Assembly: GCA_031277035.1 (NCBI GenBank)
Contig: JAISLY010000028.1
Coordinates: 1 to 32,703, forward strand
DNA: 32,703 nt
Direction: 5' to 3'
Source: Coriobacteriales bacterium
GTDB lineage: Bacteria; Actinomycetota; Coriobacteriia; Coriobacteriales; UBA8131
Positions 19,301-25,965 of the stretch are shown here, in pieces. A program made the position numbers and the translations under genes. Below the pieces are notes generated by a model. The model did no database searches. It was not told the DNA's origin and worked only from the letters and a program-made list of their open reading frames with translations. Numbering within the stretch: position 1 is the first letter of the stretch; every line of letters begins with the position of its first letter.

Positions 19301-20117
19301 AGCGACCATCGCGTATGCCTGGCTGTGGTTTGCGCTGCCCTATGGCGTGCTGGGTGTCGCGCTTTCAACGGCCCTGTTCACTGAGATGAGTGAGGCGTCC
19401 GCCGCTGGCAACTGGAAGCGCTTTCGCGGCAATGTACGCCTTGGCATGCGCACGACCATCTTCATGATTATCCCGCTGGCCCTTATCATCCTCACGCTCT
19501 CCAATCAGCTTGCCGGCCTCTACCACGCTGGACAGTTTACCTACGACGACGTGCTCAATGTTGCCCGCGTGCTTGCCTGTTGGTGCCTGGCACTCCCCTT
19601 TTACGCGGTCTATATGTTTATCTACCGGGCCTTTTCCTCCCTACGCAAACTGAACCGCTTTATTATCATCGACGCCTGCGGTCGCGTGCTGCAGGCCTCC
19701 CTCTACGCCCTTTTGACCAGCGGAATTGGCACGTTTGGTTCCTGGGGCGGACTGGGGCTCATCGGCATTCCTCTTGCCGATGCCATCACCTATGCCCTGC
19801 TCGGCGCCGCCATGTCCATCGCCCTGCGACGCCAGATTGGCTCCTTTGGGCTGGGACGCATCATCTTGGACAGTCTGAAAATCCTCATCGCCGCCACGCT
19901 TGCCATCGCCATTCCCTTCATTATCTCAATTGGAGATAATGATCAGACCATCGCCATCTCCCTTGTGACCATCGTGCTGTGCGGCCTGTTCTCGCTTGCG
20001 GTATTCTACCTGCTCTGTCGCCTCTTCAGAGTGCCTGAAATCGCCCTGGTGAACAGCATCGCGCGCGGTGCGCTACGGCGTATCCGCAAGCAGGCGCCAG
20101 AAAACGAAGGCGGCTAA
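16329..20117 (+). CDS. murJ: fusion: alkaline-phosphatase-like polytopic membrane protein + lipid II flippase MurJ
   Basis: A 1262-aa two-part protein. Residues 1-36 are a signal peptide ending AEA. About 75-260 resemble a shortened alkaline-phosphatase-superfamily domain (VPGLRWEMI, TPHLHTLIG, then SSTATRR...GGDLVALF), but the usual metal-binding Asp/His set is not evident. About 268-630 hold roughly eleven TMs with the motifs RYYGMGNEQGAVLFG and EDSGVFTPAL, known from uncharacterised membrane proteins. A Gly/Asn/Arg repeat linker (about 660-730) leads to a full-length MurJ/MviN flippase (about 731-1262; LSRATGFLRTWAMAF, NNLPNMLYELVAGG). Known MurJ is 510-550 aa and stands alone; mycobacterial MviN carries a different C-terminal extension. 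The ribosome site at 16329 is weak; ATG 16347 is possible. Upstream of the GT2 gene. Confidence 0.9.
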   Translation: MSYYGRMIRFRNVILLVLTLGLLLGQMAFVRPAEAASLDSTSSAARSFDELWERAWQDTPAPTIIRKPAPDAARPIIVLYVPGLRWEMITREHTPHLHTLIGTAALANLSAPFSLAARLEQQPACGLMSAPDVFSPALLDAQIDVLIRSLPSDWPLVISSSPALVGLEPIGDLSPVVIRGEGMNGYVSSTATRRTALVTGGDLVALFEHLDRAASASSAPGGSLDAVAAAAAEAGVSIMPTRSSVGERLSTVEGFAHLNEAVRETKEVVSLAFLTLVFVAFSLSVLLLVLGRREKKDSRALLIPVARILCLVVLSYPPATFLMFLFVPFAPSLGDLYLGCALWVAGIAFVALLVGYYSRWVNSLIALFALSVVVLLVGQLFGGPLDTPGYLTYDIAEGSRYYGMGNEQGAVLFGSWITLSGLLINRFPKARWLPFFRTWGYALGSLALLFVTCAPTLGASFGPLIWGTLGLLTTWWVFNGHRLRWWFVLGAAAGSLVLAIGALYADVSLNAASHMKWVIPSMQQGFPTLVHDIILGVWRVSTQTISSYVPGAAILFLVLVVILLFVIRVFKPGSYREFWQRNTAFRVVYSVCFVMAAITFFLEDSGVFTPALLLIYPISALVWLVCDLHSWHLRTIAVDGRPLTLGELQKRALAVIAPAEGMVDADSGVLPPEKHDAPADNALSATRREEKGAAGSGPGDGSGNGLRNGLRNEGGGEPGSGPGSEQRPSVGRSTATMAMATMLSRATGFLRTWAMAFALGNTMITSAYSVANNLPNMLYELVAGGVLTTAFLPLYLAQMEKRGRTGASAYASNLLSIGVIVLGSVALLATIFAPQVIFTQTFMTQALTAQIAVFFFRFFAIQMVFYGIGAIISGLLNAHRSFLWPALGPVFNNICVIITFFGYPFISKISWQGGMVWLSVGTTLGVVAMFASQIPALRKLRIPLRFKINLRDSALKETVRMALPATVFIIMNLIVISVQNAFALNVTAQGPATIAYAWLWFALPYGVLGVALSTALFTEMSEASAAGNWKRFRGNVRLGMRTTIFMIIPLALIILTLSNQLAGLYHAGQFTYDDVLNVARVLACWCLALPFYAVYMFIYRAFSSLRKLNRFIIIDACGRVLQASLYALLTSGIGTFGSWGGLGLIGIPLADAITYALLGAAMSIALRRQIGSFGLGRIILDSLKILIAATLAIAIPFIISIGDNDQTIAISLVTIVLCGLFSLAVFYLLCRLFRVPEIALVNSIARGALRRIRKQAPENEGG
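18430..18510. repeat. low-complexity linker repeats in the MurJ fusion
   Basis: GGAATGGGCTGAG is repeated in tandem with a 15-bp period, followed by GGGCAGTGGGCCGGGAAG-type sequence. It encodes the GNGLRNGLRN and GSGPGS linker that joins the two halves of the fusion protein. All changes are in frame. Confidence 0.75.
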
Positions 20118-20388
20118 AGGGCGGAGAAGGCGCGGGGACAAGGGGCGCTGGCGGGATGGCGCTGAAGGAGGTTCGCTGAGGCGGCGTGCGATACGGAGAG
20201 GGATGCTTCGCAAGCTGCGCAGGGACGCGTTACGGAAAGACCCCCTGGGCACATTACCGCGCAGGGGCTGAGGCGGGGCGTGATACGGAGAGGGACGCTG
20301 AAGGGGGTTCGCTGAGGCTGAGTGAGGCGGGGCGAAGTGGGCCGGTTTGAAGTGCGCCGGTGCCCGAGGCTCGATGAAGGGATGCGCG
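20118..20388. repeat. intergenic block of paired direct repeats
   Basis: Between the MurJ fusion and the GT2 gene, two modules each occur twice. GCTGAAGGNGGTTCGCTGAGGC-like sequence is at 20161-20182 and 20297-20318, and GATACGGAGAGGGAYGCT is at 20190-20207 and 20282-20299; the module order is swapped between copies. No terminator, promoter or gene is evident in this 271-bp GC-rich stretch. Confidence 0.75.
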
Positions 20389-21072
20389 ATGAAGGCCATC
20401 GCATTGATACCGGCATACAACGAAGCCGACCTTGTCGGTGCAACGGTTGAGGCCGTATGCGCCCTGTCAGATGTGGAGAAGGTCGTGCTCATCGACGACG
20501 GTTCGACAGATGGCACCGACAAGGTCGGCCGCCGAGCGGGCGCTTGCGTGCTGCGCCTTGAGCGCAATGGCGGTAAGGGCGCCGCGTTGGCACATGGTAT
20601 CGCAAGCCTTGAGGCGCCCTGGCCGGATGCCGTCCTGCTTCTCGACGCCGATCTTGGCGCAAGCGCCCGCGAGGCCAAGACCCTCCTTGCCCCCATCGCG
20701 GCAGGTCTGGCGGACATGACCGTCGGCGTGCTGCCAAAGCCTCCTGGCAGCGGAGGCTTTGGGGTGGTGGTCAATCTCGCACGCGGTGCCATCCGCGAGT
20801 GGGGCGGCGGTTATGACGCACAGGCTCCTCTCAGCGGTCAGCGCGCGTTGAGCTGGGAGTGCCTGCAGGCGGTTCTCCCCTTCGCCGAAGGCTATGGCGT
20901 CGAGGTCGCGCTCACCATCCGCGCCCTCAAGCAGCACTATCGTGTGCTTGAGGTGATGGTGGATATGCGCCATCGCGCCACCGGTCGCGACCTGCCCGGC
21001 TTCCTCCATCGCGCTCGCCAGTATCTCGACGTGCGCCGTACCATCAAAGCGCTCGCTCAGAAGGAGACGTGA
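20389..21072 (+). CDS. family 2 glycosyltransferase
   Basis: A 227-aa GT-A fold glycosyltransferase. It has the N-terminal IPAYNEA motif, the DDGSTDGT nucleotide-sugar motif (about residue 35) and a DAD metal site (LLLDADLGAS, about 80). It is a compact soluble enzyme with no TM helices, resembling the catalytic core of polyprenyl-phosphate or glycolipid glycosyltransferases. ATG 20389 is chosen because AAGGGA lies 6 nt upstream and the GT-A fold begins at once; a TTG further up only adds 14 residues. Placed after the MurJ fusion and near the GT4 transferase, it probably acts on a lipid-linked envelope precursor. Donor and acceptor are unknown. Confidence 0.9.
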   Translation: MKAIALIPAYNEADLVGATVEAVCALSDVEKVVLIDDGSTDGTDKVGRRAGACVLRLERNGGKGAALAHGIASLEAPWPDAVLLLDADLGASAREAKTLLAPIAAGLADMTVGVLPKPPGSGGFGVVVNLARGAIREWGGGYDAQAPLSGQRALSWECLQAVLPFAEGYGVEVALTIRALKQHYRVLEVMVDMRHRATGRDLPGFLHRARQYLDVRRTIKALAQKET

Positions 21073-21110
21073 GGGGTGGGGTGTTGGGGTGGCAGGCTGT
21101 GAGGCGTGAT

Positions 21111-21176
21111 GGGTGACACGGTGAGGCCTGCCAGGTGACACGGTGAGGCTTGCCGGGTGACACGGTGTAAGACCTG
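21111..21176. repeat. 22-bp tandem repeat x3
   Basis: Three adjacent 22-bp units (GGGTGACACGGTGAGGCCTGCC type) begin at 21111, 21133 and 21155, the third diverged at its 3' half. They lie in the 232-bp gap between the GT2 gene and the DUF3995-like gene. A 13-bp tandem duplication (TGCACTGATGATG, 21238-21263) follows. Confidence 0.9.
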
Positions 21177-21304
21177 AGGGATTGTGCGTGTGAGGGATGA
21201 CGGGCTGTGTTAGACTGCTCAACACCTGAGAGGACTGTGCACTGATGATGTGCACTGATGATCGCTCTTCTGATTGACGCGACCGACCTGATGAAAGGTT
21301 GAAT

Positions 21305-21718
21305 ATGTATGCCGTCGGCATTTTTGGCTCGGTTCTCCTTTTCGCCATCGCGGGGCTTCATGTGTATTGGCTCTTTGGCGGCACCATCGGCACCGACCGT
21401 TACATAAACCTCGGGAGGGATGGTGAGCGGATACGGATTGGCAAGCCACTGATTCTCGTCACCTCCTTTGTCTTTCTTGCCGCCGCGCTGCTTCCGCTGC
21501 TTGCGCTGGGTGTTATCAAACTCCCTATCGCACAGCAGCTCGTCGACGCGGCCCTGATTCTTGGCATCTGCGTTTTTATCCTGCGCGGTGTAGCCGGCCT
21601 TATCTGGTCCCTCGTGCAGCCAAAGCCGCGCGACATTTTTCACACCTGGAACATCGGCCTGTATACCTGGATCTGCCTGGCCCTCGCCTTGTCATACGGC
21701 GCGTGTCTGTTGGCATGA
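21305..21718 (+). CDS. DUF3995-like small membrane protein
   Basis: A 137-aa protein with four predicted TM helices. The N-terminal pattern GLHVYWLFGG matches DUF3995 (H-x-YW-x-x-GG), a family of unknown function common in Gram-positive bacteria. ATG 21305 has AAAGG 6 nt upstream; a TTG two codons before overlaps that site. The conserved His-Tyr-Trp at the end of TM1 is intact. It is the last gene of the plus-strand envelope cluster and is followed by the bidirectional terminator at 21868. Confidence 0.85.
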   Translation: MYAVGIFGSVLLFAIAGLHVYWLFGGTIGTDRYINLGRDGERIRIGKPLILVTSFVFLAAALLPLLALGVIKLPIAQQLVDAALILGICVFILRGVAGLIWSLVQPKPRDIFHTWNIGLYTWICLALALSYGACLLA

Positions 21719-21867
21719 GGACGTGAGGGGCTGCCAGCGGGACTCATCGGCACCGTTTGACAGGGGATACCGGCACCGGCGGAAACATGGGTGGCGGATG
21801 GGTGGCGGCGGAGGTATCGGGCCCGGCAGGCAGCCCAGACCGAACAAAAGCAGACCGGACAAAAAGC

Positions 21868-21895
21868 GAAACCCGGAGAGGCTGCTCCGGGTTTC
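21868..21895. terminator. bidirectional intrinsic terminator
   Basis: GAAACCCGGA and TCCGGGTTTC form a perfect 10-bp stem with an 8-nt loop. On the minus strand it is followed by GCTTTTTG, a proper U-run; on the plus strand by CTGTGTTT. It sits between convergent genes (DUF3995-like on plus, ABC-F on minus) and can serve both. Confidence 0.88.
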
Positions 21896-21915
21896 CTGTG
21901 TTTCAGACAGGTAGT

Positions 21916-21944
21916 AGTTTACTCCGACTATTGGAGTATGTCAA
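21916..21944 (-). promoter_or_regulatory. orphan leftward promoter with palindromic spacer
   Basis: On the minus strand, TTGACA (21939-21944), a 17-nt spacer and TAAACT (21916-21921) form a good sigma70-like promoter. The spacer is mostly a perfect TACTCC-N7-GGAGTA palindrome (21920-21938), as for a repressor or MerR-type activator. The predicted start lies about 13 nt before the terminator at 21868-21895, and no gene follows, so any transcript would be about 40-45 nt. Confidence 0.5.
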
Positions 21945-22067
21945 CTAGTCATTTTTCTCTGCCACGCTGCGGCGGGCAAATGCGCGCAAGCCCTCCCCTA
22001 CGCCCTTCTTAAATCGTCACACCACGCACACCCTGGCGCCGACCCTTCGCGCCACACGGGCGGCAGA

Positions 22068-22166
22068 GCCCATCTGCTCACGCCACGCGTATGGGGCCGC
22101 CATCTATCAGGGCATAAAGGGAGGCAGGGTGCCGCCCATCTGCTCACGCCACGCGTATGTGGCCGC
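22068..22166. repeat. 33-bp direct repeat duplicating the ABC-F stop region
   Basis: Copy A at 22068-22100 and copy B at 22134-22166 match at 32 of 33 bases, 66 bp apart. Copy B contains the last codons and the TGA of the ABC-F gene. Copy A reproduces the same ending (IRVA-stop) downstream, so the duplication copied the 3' end of the gene. Confidence 0.92.
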
Positions 22167-23724
22167 TGGCATCAAAGAGCCAACGGGTGGTGGTGGCCGC
22201 CTTGAGGAAGGCTGCGTCGTGACTCACGAGCACGAGTGCGCAGGGACAGCTGGCAAGCGCGGCCTCAAGCGCCTCGGTGGAGTGCAGGTCGAGGTGGTTG
22301 GTGGGCTCGTCCATGATGATGAGCTCAGGAGCGCGCAGGACGCCGCGCGCAAGCAGAACCTTGCGCAGCTCGCCAGGACTGAGAGCCTCGCCGCTGAGGA
22401 TGCGGGCGGGGTCTGAGTTGAGACGCGCGACGATGCTGAGAACCTGCCCGCGCTCCTCAGGGCCAAGTGCCTTGAGTTCTCCGAGCAGCTCGCGGGCCTC
22501 GGCACTGCCAAGCTCCTGCGGCAGATAGACCACGGGCACGTCGGCGGGCAGCTGCGCGACCAGATGGCGCACGAGGGTCGATTTCCCGGTGCCGTTTGGC
22601 CCGGCAAGCCCGATGTGAGCGGTGCTGTCCACAAAAAGTCGGGGGATGCGCAGAGTCCGCCTGTCTCCAAGCGCAATACTCCCCTCTTTAAGCTCCACGA
22701 GCACGCGTCGCTTTGAAGGCTTGGTGTCAAGCCAAAAGGAGCTGTCGTAGACCTTGGGCACAAAGGCACTTGCGACTCGCTGCTCCACGGCCTGGATGCG
22801 TGAGCCAAGCTGAACCGAAAGTTTGCCCGCCTTGCCGTCCTGCCCGGTAAACACCGCAAGGTCAATCTTTGCCTTTGCGGAATGGTCCCTGGGGTCGATG
22901 TTCCTCTTGCTGCGCCGCGCGTCTGAGCGCGCCGCTTCGTTGCGGCGCCGTTGCTGCTCCGCGTGCAGATGCGAGAGCTCCTGTTTAGCCGCCCTGCGCT
23001 CGCGTGCGACTGTTGTGCGTTCAAGCTCCTCCTGCTCGCGGGCCTGCGTGTAGGTGCCGCTGCGCATGGTGCCGCTGCCGTCGCGCATGAACAGGCAGTG
23101 CGAGACAAGCGCGTCAAGCAGCTCGCGGTCGTGGCTGACGAGCAGGCCAACGCCCCGGTACTGCCCAAGCGCCGCGAGAATCTGCTCGCGGGTGGCCGCA
23201 TCAACGTGGTTGGTGGGCTCGTCGAGCGCGAGTACGGGCGGGTTGAGCCACAGTGCGACCGCCACCTGAAGCCGCTTGCGCTCACCGTGACTCAAGGTGT
23301 CAAAGCGCCAGACCCAGTCGTCCTGGATGCCGAGAATACGGCGAACGCGCATCGCGTCGCTCCCAAAGTCGAGCGCGAATTCCTCAGCCTGAGCTGGCGG
23401 GTACTCGGTTGCCTGCGCGCAGTACGAGGGCGCAGAAGGGGTTCTTGACGAGGCGTCGGCGGCAGCGGCGGGCGCAGCTGTAGACGCAGACGCGGACAGA
23501 GGCGCGGCGGGGACAGGTGCAGGCGGGCGGGCAGGTGCAGGAACGATGCTGCCCGTGAAGCCGCCAAGGTCGCCTGTCACGAGCCTGAGCAGGGTCGATT
23601 TGCCGCTGCCATTTGAGCCCACAACCCCCGTCCACCCTTCGGCAAAGGTCGCAGAAAGGGGGCCCAGGGCGGGCGTGGGCGCATCCTCGTAGGTATAGGA
23701 GAGCTTTGTGATGGTAAGCTGCAT
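22144..23724 (-). CDS. ABC-F family ATPase (ribosome-associated or antibiotic-resistance type)
   Basis: A 526-aa protein with two ABC ATPase domains and no TM segments, the ABC-F layout. Domain 1: Walker A GSNGSGKSTL (about 36-45), signature LSHGERKRL, Walker B LALDEPTNHVD. An Arg/Glu-rich linker follows (about 225-290). Domain 2: GPNGTGKSTL, signature LSPGELRKV, Walker B IIMDEPTNHLD. The second signature has Pro in place of the first Gly. A Pro/Ala/Ser-rich insert of about 45 residues interrupts domain 1 after the Walker A region. ABC-F proteins act on ribosomes, some protecting against antibiotics; which type this is cannot be said. AGGAAAG precedes the ATG. It is transcribed alone and ends towards the bidirectional terminator. 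Confidence 0.9.
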   Translation of the reverse strand: MQLTITKLSYTYEDAPTPALGPLSATFAEGWTGVVGSNGSGKSTLLRLVTGDLGGFTGSIVPAPARPPAPVPAAPLSASASTAAPAAAADASSRTPSAPSYCAQATEYPPAQAEEFALDFGSDAMRVRRILGIQDDWVWRFDTLSHGERKRLQVAVALWLNPPVLALDEPTNHVDAATREQILAALGQYRGVGLLVSHDRELLDALVSHCLFMRDGSGTMRSGTYTQAREQEELERTTVARERRAAKQELSHLHAEQQRRRNEAARSDARRSKRNIDPRDHSAKAKIDLAVFTGQDGKAGKLSVQLGSRIQAVEQRVASAFVPKVYDSSFWLDTKPSKRRVLVELKEGSIALGDRRTLRIPRLFVDSTAHIGLAGPNGTGKSTLVRHLVAQLPADVPVVYLPQELGSAEARELLGELKALGPEERGQVLSIVARLNSDPARILSGEALSPGELRKVLLARGVLRAPELIIMDEPTNHLDLHSTEALEAALASCPCALVLVSHDAAFLKAATTTRWLFDASGHIRVA

Positions 23725-23820
23725 ACGCTTTCCTGCTGACGTGACTACCGTGCCTGCTCAGGATACCACGCAAGGGCCCGCTGGAGGCGACGAGAGCAGG
23801 ACGAGGGTAACAGGAAAACA

Positions 23821-23919
23821 GCAGGCGCACGGCAGAACCACGGCAGAACCACAGCGGGAGCGCAGCAGAACCACAGCAGAAGCACAGCAGGCGCACAGCA
23901 GAACCACGGCAGGAGCACA
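23821..23919. repeat. 11-bp tandem repeat x9
   Basis: Nine contiguous 11-bp units on the consensus GCAGAACCACA fill exactly 99 bp, with one to four changes per unit. A possible tenth degraded unit precedes the array. The period is close to one helical turn and is not a multiple of three, so this is not a preserved coding repeat. It lies 97-195 bp upstream of the ABC-F start. Confidence 0.93.
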
Positions 23920-24021
23920 GACTTCAGGCTGAAGGACAGTCCCAGGGCGATTTGTAAGGGCTGCTGCAAAGCCGGCGCTTTACAGGGCAGCGGCGCTGTG
24001 CTACGCTGCCTGCATCTTGAA

Positions 24022-24037
24022 GTTAGCTGATTCTAAC
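24022..24037 (+). promoter_or_regulatory. DtxR/IdeR-like operator half-site pair
   Basis: GTTAG-CTGATT-CTAAC contains TTAG-N6-CTAA, the same spacing as the core of the DtxR/IdeR iron box TTAGGTTAGCCTAACCTAA. The outer arms of the consensus are not conserved. It lies 32 nt upstream of the ABC exporter start, suitable for a metal-dependent repressor. Confidence 0.45.
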
Positions 24038-24069
24038 AATTAAGGAAGCCGCGGGCAAGGATGGTACTC

Positions 24070-25965
24070 ATGAAGGATCAAGGTGCGCCCAAGACGGGGT
24101 TTGCGCGGCTGCTTGAGCTTGCCATGACCAAAAAGCCGCTCGTCATCGGCTCGCTGGTGCTTTCAGCCCTGGCGGCCGTTTTAAGCTTTGTGCCCTACAT
24201 AGCCATCTACTTCATCATACGTGAGGTGCTGGAGGCGCTCCCCGATGTATCGGCGGCAAACGCCGGACACATCATAGGCTGGGGATGGATGGCCTTCGCT
24301 GGCGCGGTCGGCAACATACTCGTGTATTTTGCGGCGCTGATGCTCTCCCATCTGGCGGCATTCGGCACGCTTTACCGGCTCAAGGTCGATTTTGCCTCAC
24401 ATCTGGCACGGGTGCCGCTGGGCTTTCATGTGCTCATCGGCAGCGGGAAGCTGCGCAAGATCACCGATGACAACATCGAGAAAATCGAGGGCTTTATCGC
24501 CCATCAACTCCCCGACCTCGCGGCCGCCGCCACCGCTCCGGTGCTGCTGTTCGTCCTGCTGTTTGCCGTGGATTGGCGCTTTGGCCTAGCCGCAACGGCA
24601 GGCGTAGCCATAGGGCTTGCAATATACGCCAAGATGGTGGGAAGCCAGGGGGTGCGCTCCAACATGGACCGTTATCAAAGGGCGCTGGAGGACATGAACA
24701 ACGCCACCGTGGAGTACGTCCGCGGCATATCCGTGGTCAAGGCGTTTGGCCAGACGGTGTATTCGTTCAGCAGGCTGTACGACTCGATAAAGAACTACAC
24801 CGCCTGGATTGTCCGGTACACCCTGGGCATGAAGAACAACTACGCCGCCGCCGTGACCGTGGTGCAAAGCGTGTTCCTGTGTATCATGCCCGTCGCCATA
24901 CTCATCGGTATGCGGGTCACACCGGGCGGCACGGCGGCGTTTTCGGCGTTTGCCACAACCGTCCTTTTCTATCTGGTCCTCACGCAGGCCGTGGGCGGCG
25001 TCATGATCAAGGTCATCTATGCCAGCGGCACGATGATGCAGATCACAGGCAACGTCGCGGCTATGGATGCCGTGCTTGCCCAGCCGGAGCTTTCCGTCTG
25101 CACCAGCCCCAGACTGCCCGACAGCTATGACGTGACATTCAAAGACGTGAGCTTTTCCTATGACGAGAAACAGGACCTTGAGGCGCTTTCGGGCGTGTCC
25201 TTCACGGCACAACAGGGGCAGGTGACGGCCCTGGTGGGGCCCTCCGGCGGCGGCAAATCAACCATTGCCCACCTCGTCCCGCGCTTCTTCGACGCAAGCA
25301 GCGGCAGCGTGCAGATAGGCGGCATCGACGTACGCGAGATAGACCCTCACGCGCTCATGGACATGGTGGGCTTTGTGTTCCAGGACGTCTACCTCTTCAA
25401 GCAAAGCGTCATGGACAACATCCGTATGGGCGATCCTTCCGCCAGTGATGAGCGTGTCTTTGAGGCGGCGCGCGACGCGCAGTGCGCGGCCTTCATCGAA
25501 AAACTCCCGCAGGGCTACCAGACAATCATCGGCACCAAAGGCATACACCTGTCCGGCGGCGAGCGGCAGCGCCTGGCCATAGCGCGCGCCATCGTAAAGA
25601 ACGCGCCCATCGTCGTGCTGGACGAGGCCACGGCGTTTTCCGACCCGGAAAACGAGCATCTCATCCAAAAGGCCTTTGAGCGCCTGATGCAGGGCAAGAC
25701 CGTTATCATGATCGCGCACAGGCTCTCCACGGTGCGCGGCGCGGACCAGATCGTCGTCCTGGATGGCGGGCGCGTAGCCCAGCGCGGCACGCACGAGGAG
25801 CTGCTGGAGCAGAGCGGGAGATACGGCGATATGTGGCGCACCTACACGCAGACCTCGAGCTGGCGGATGTCTGCGACGCAGCCGCAGGCAAGGGCCGGCG
25901 GCGGCGATGGCGTCGCTTGCACGGGCGGGCTTGAGCCGATGCGACAGGAAGGTGGTGCGCTATGA
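24070..25965 (+). CDS. ABC exporter-type half transporter, subunit 1 (permease-ATPase)
   Basis: A 631-aa fused TMD-NBD protein of the MsbA/IrtA/YbtP-like type. Six TM helices occupy about residues 25-320. The NBD has Walker A GPSGGGKSTI, a Q-loop (FVFQDVYLFK), signature LSGGERQRLAIARAI, Walker B IVVLDEATAFSD and the H-loop IAHRLST. ATG 24070 is chosen because AGGA lies 8 nt upstream; ATG 24061 adds three residues. Its stop overlaps the next gene as ATGA, so the two likely form a heterodimer. Pairs of this kind include siderophore importers and multidrug exporters. It uses ATA for isoleucine far more often than the MurJ fusion does, hinting at transfer. A DtxR-like box lies just upstream. Confidence 0.9.
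   Translation: MKDQGAPKTGFARLLELAMTKKPLVIGSLVLSALAAVLSFVPYIAIYFIIREVLEALPDVSAANAGHIIGWGWMAFAGAVGNILVYFAALMLSHLAAFGTLYRLKVDFASHLARVPLGFHVLIGSGKLRKITDDNIEKIEGFIAHQLPDLAAAATAPVLLFVLLFAVDWRFGLAATAGVAIGLAIYAKMVGSQGVRSNMDRYQRALEDMNNATVEYVRGISVVKAFGQTVYSFSRLYDSIKNYTAWIVRYTLGMKNNYAAAVTVVQSVFLCIMPVAILIGMRVTPGGTAAFSAFATTVLFYLVLTQAVGGVMIKVIYASGTMMQITGNVAAMDAVLAQPELSVCTSPRLPDSYDVTFKDVSFSYDEKQDLEALSGVSFTAQQGQVTALVGPSGGGKSTIAHLVPRFFDASSGSVQIGGIDVREIDPHALMDMVGFVFQDVYLFKQSVMDNIRMGDPSASDERVFEAARDAQCAAFIEKLPQGYQTIIGTKGIHLSGGERQRLAIARAIVKNAPIVVLDEATAFSDPENEHLIQKAFERLMQGKTVIMIAHRLSTVRGADQIVVLDGGRVAQRGTHEELLEQSGRYGDMWRTYTQTSSWRMSATQPQARAGGGDGVACTGGLEPMRQEGGAL

Larger units (their letters stand above)
21719..22143. 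other. 425-bp gene-free convergent region
   Basis: No convincing gene. It holds short direct repeats (GGGTGGCGG twice near 21790; CAGACCGRACAAAAR twice at 21836-21866), a strong bidirectional terminator (21868-21895), a leftward promoter-like element with a palindrome (21916-21944) and a copy of the 3' end of the ABC-F gene (22068-22100). Confidence 0.8.
23725..24069. other. 345-bp divergent intergenic region
   Basis: Separates the ABC-F gene (minus) from the ABC exporter pair (plus) and must hold both promoters. Visible content: the nine-copy 11-bp array at 23821-23919 and the DtxR-like box at 24022-24037. No clear -35/-10 pair was found for either gene; TTGAAG at 24017-24022 is a poor -35 candidate for the exporter genes. 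Confidence 0.7.

Noticed and set aside
21723-21914. 63-codon plus-strand ORF after the DUF3995-like gene
   Set aside because: Gly/Arg-rich, runs into the terminator stem, no ribosome site and contains short direct repeats.
23745-23969. 74-codon minus-strand frame with hydrophobic Cys-containing 11-residue repeats, as a leader peptide for the ABC-F gene
   Set aside because: It needs a TTG start without a ribosome site and arises automatically from an 11-bp array read in threes; no attenuator hairpin pair was visible.
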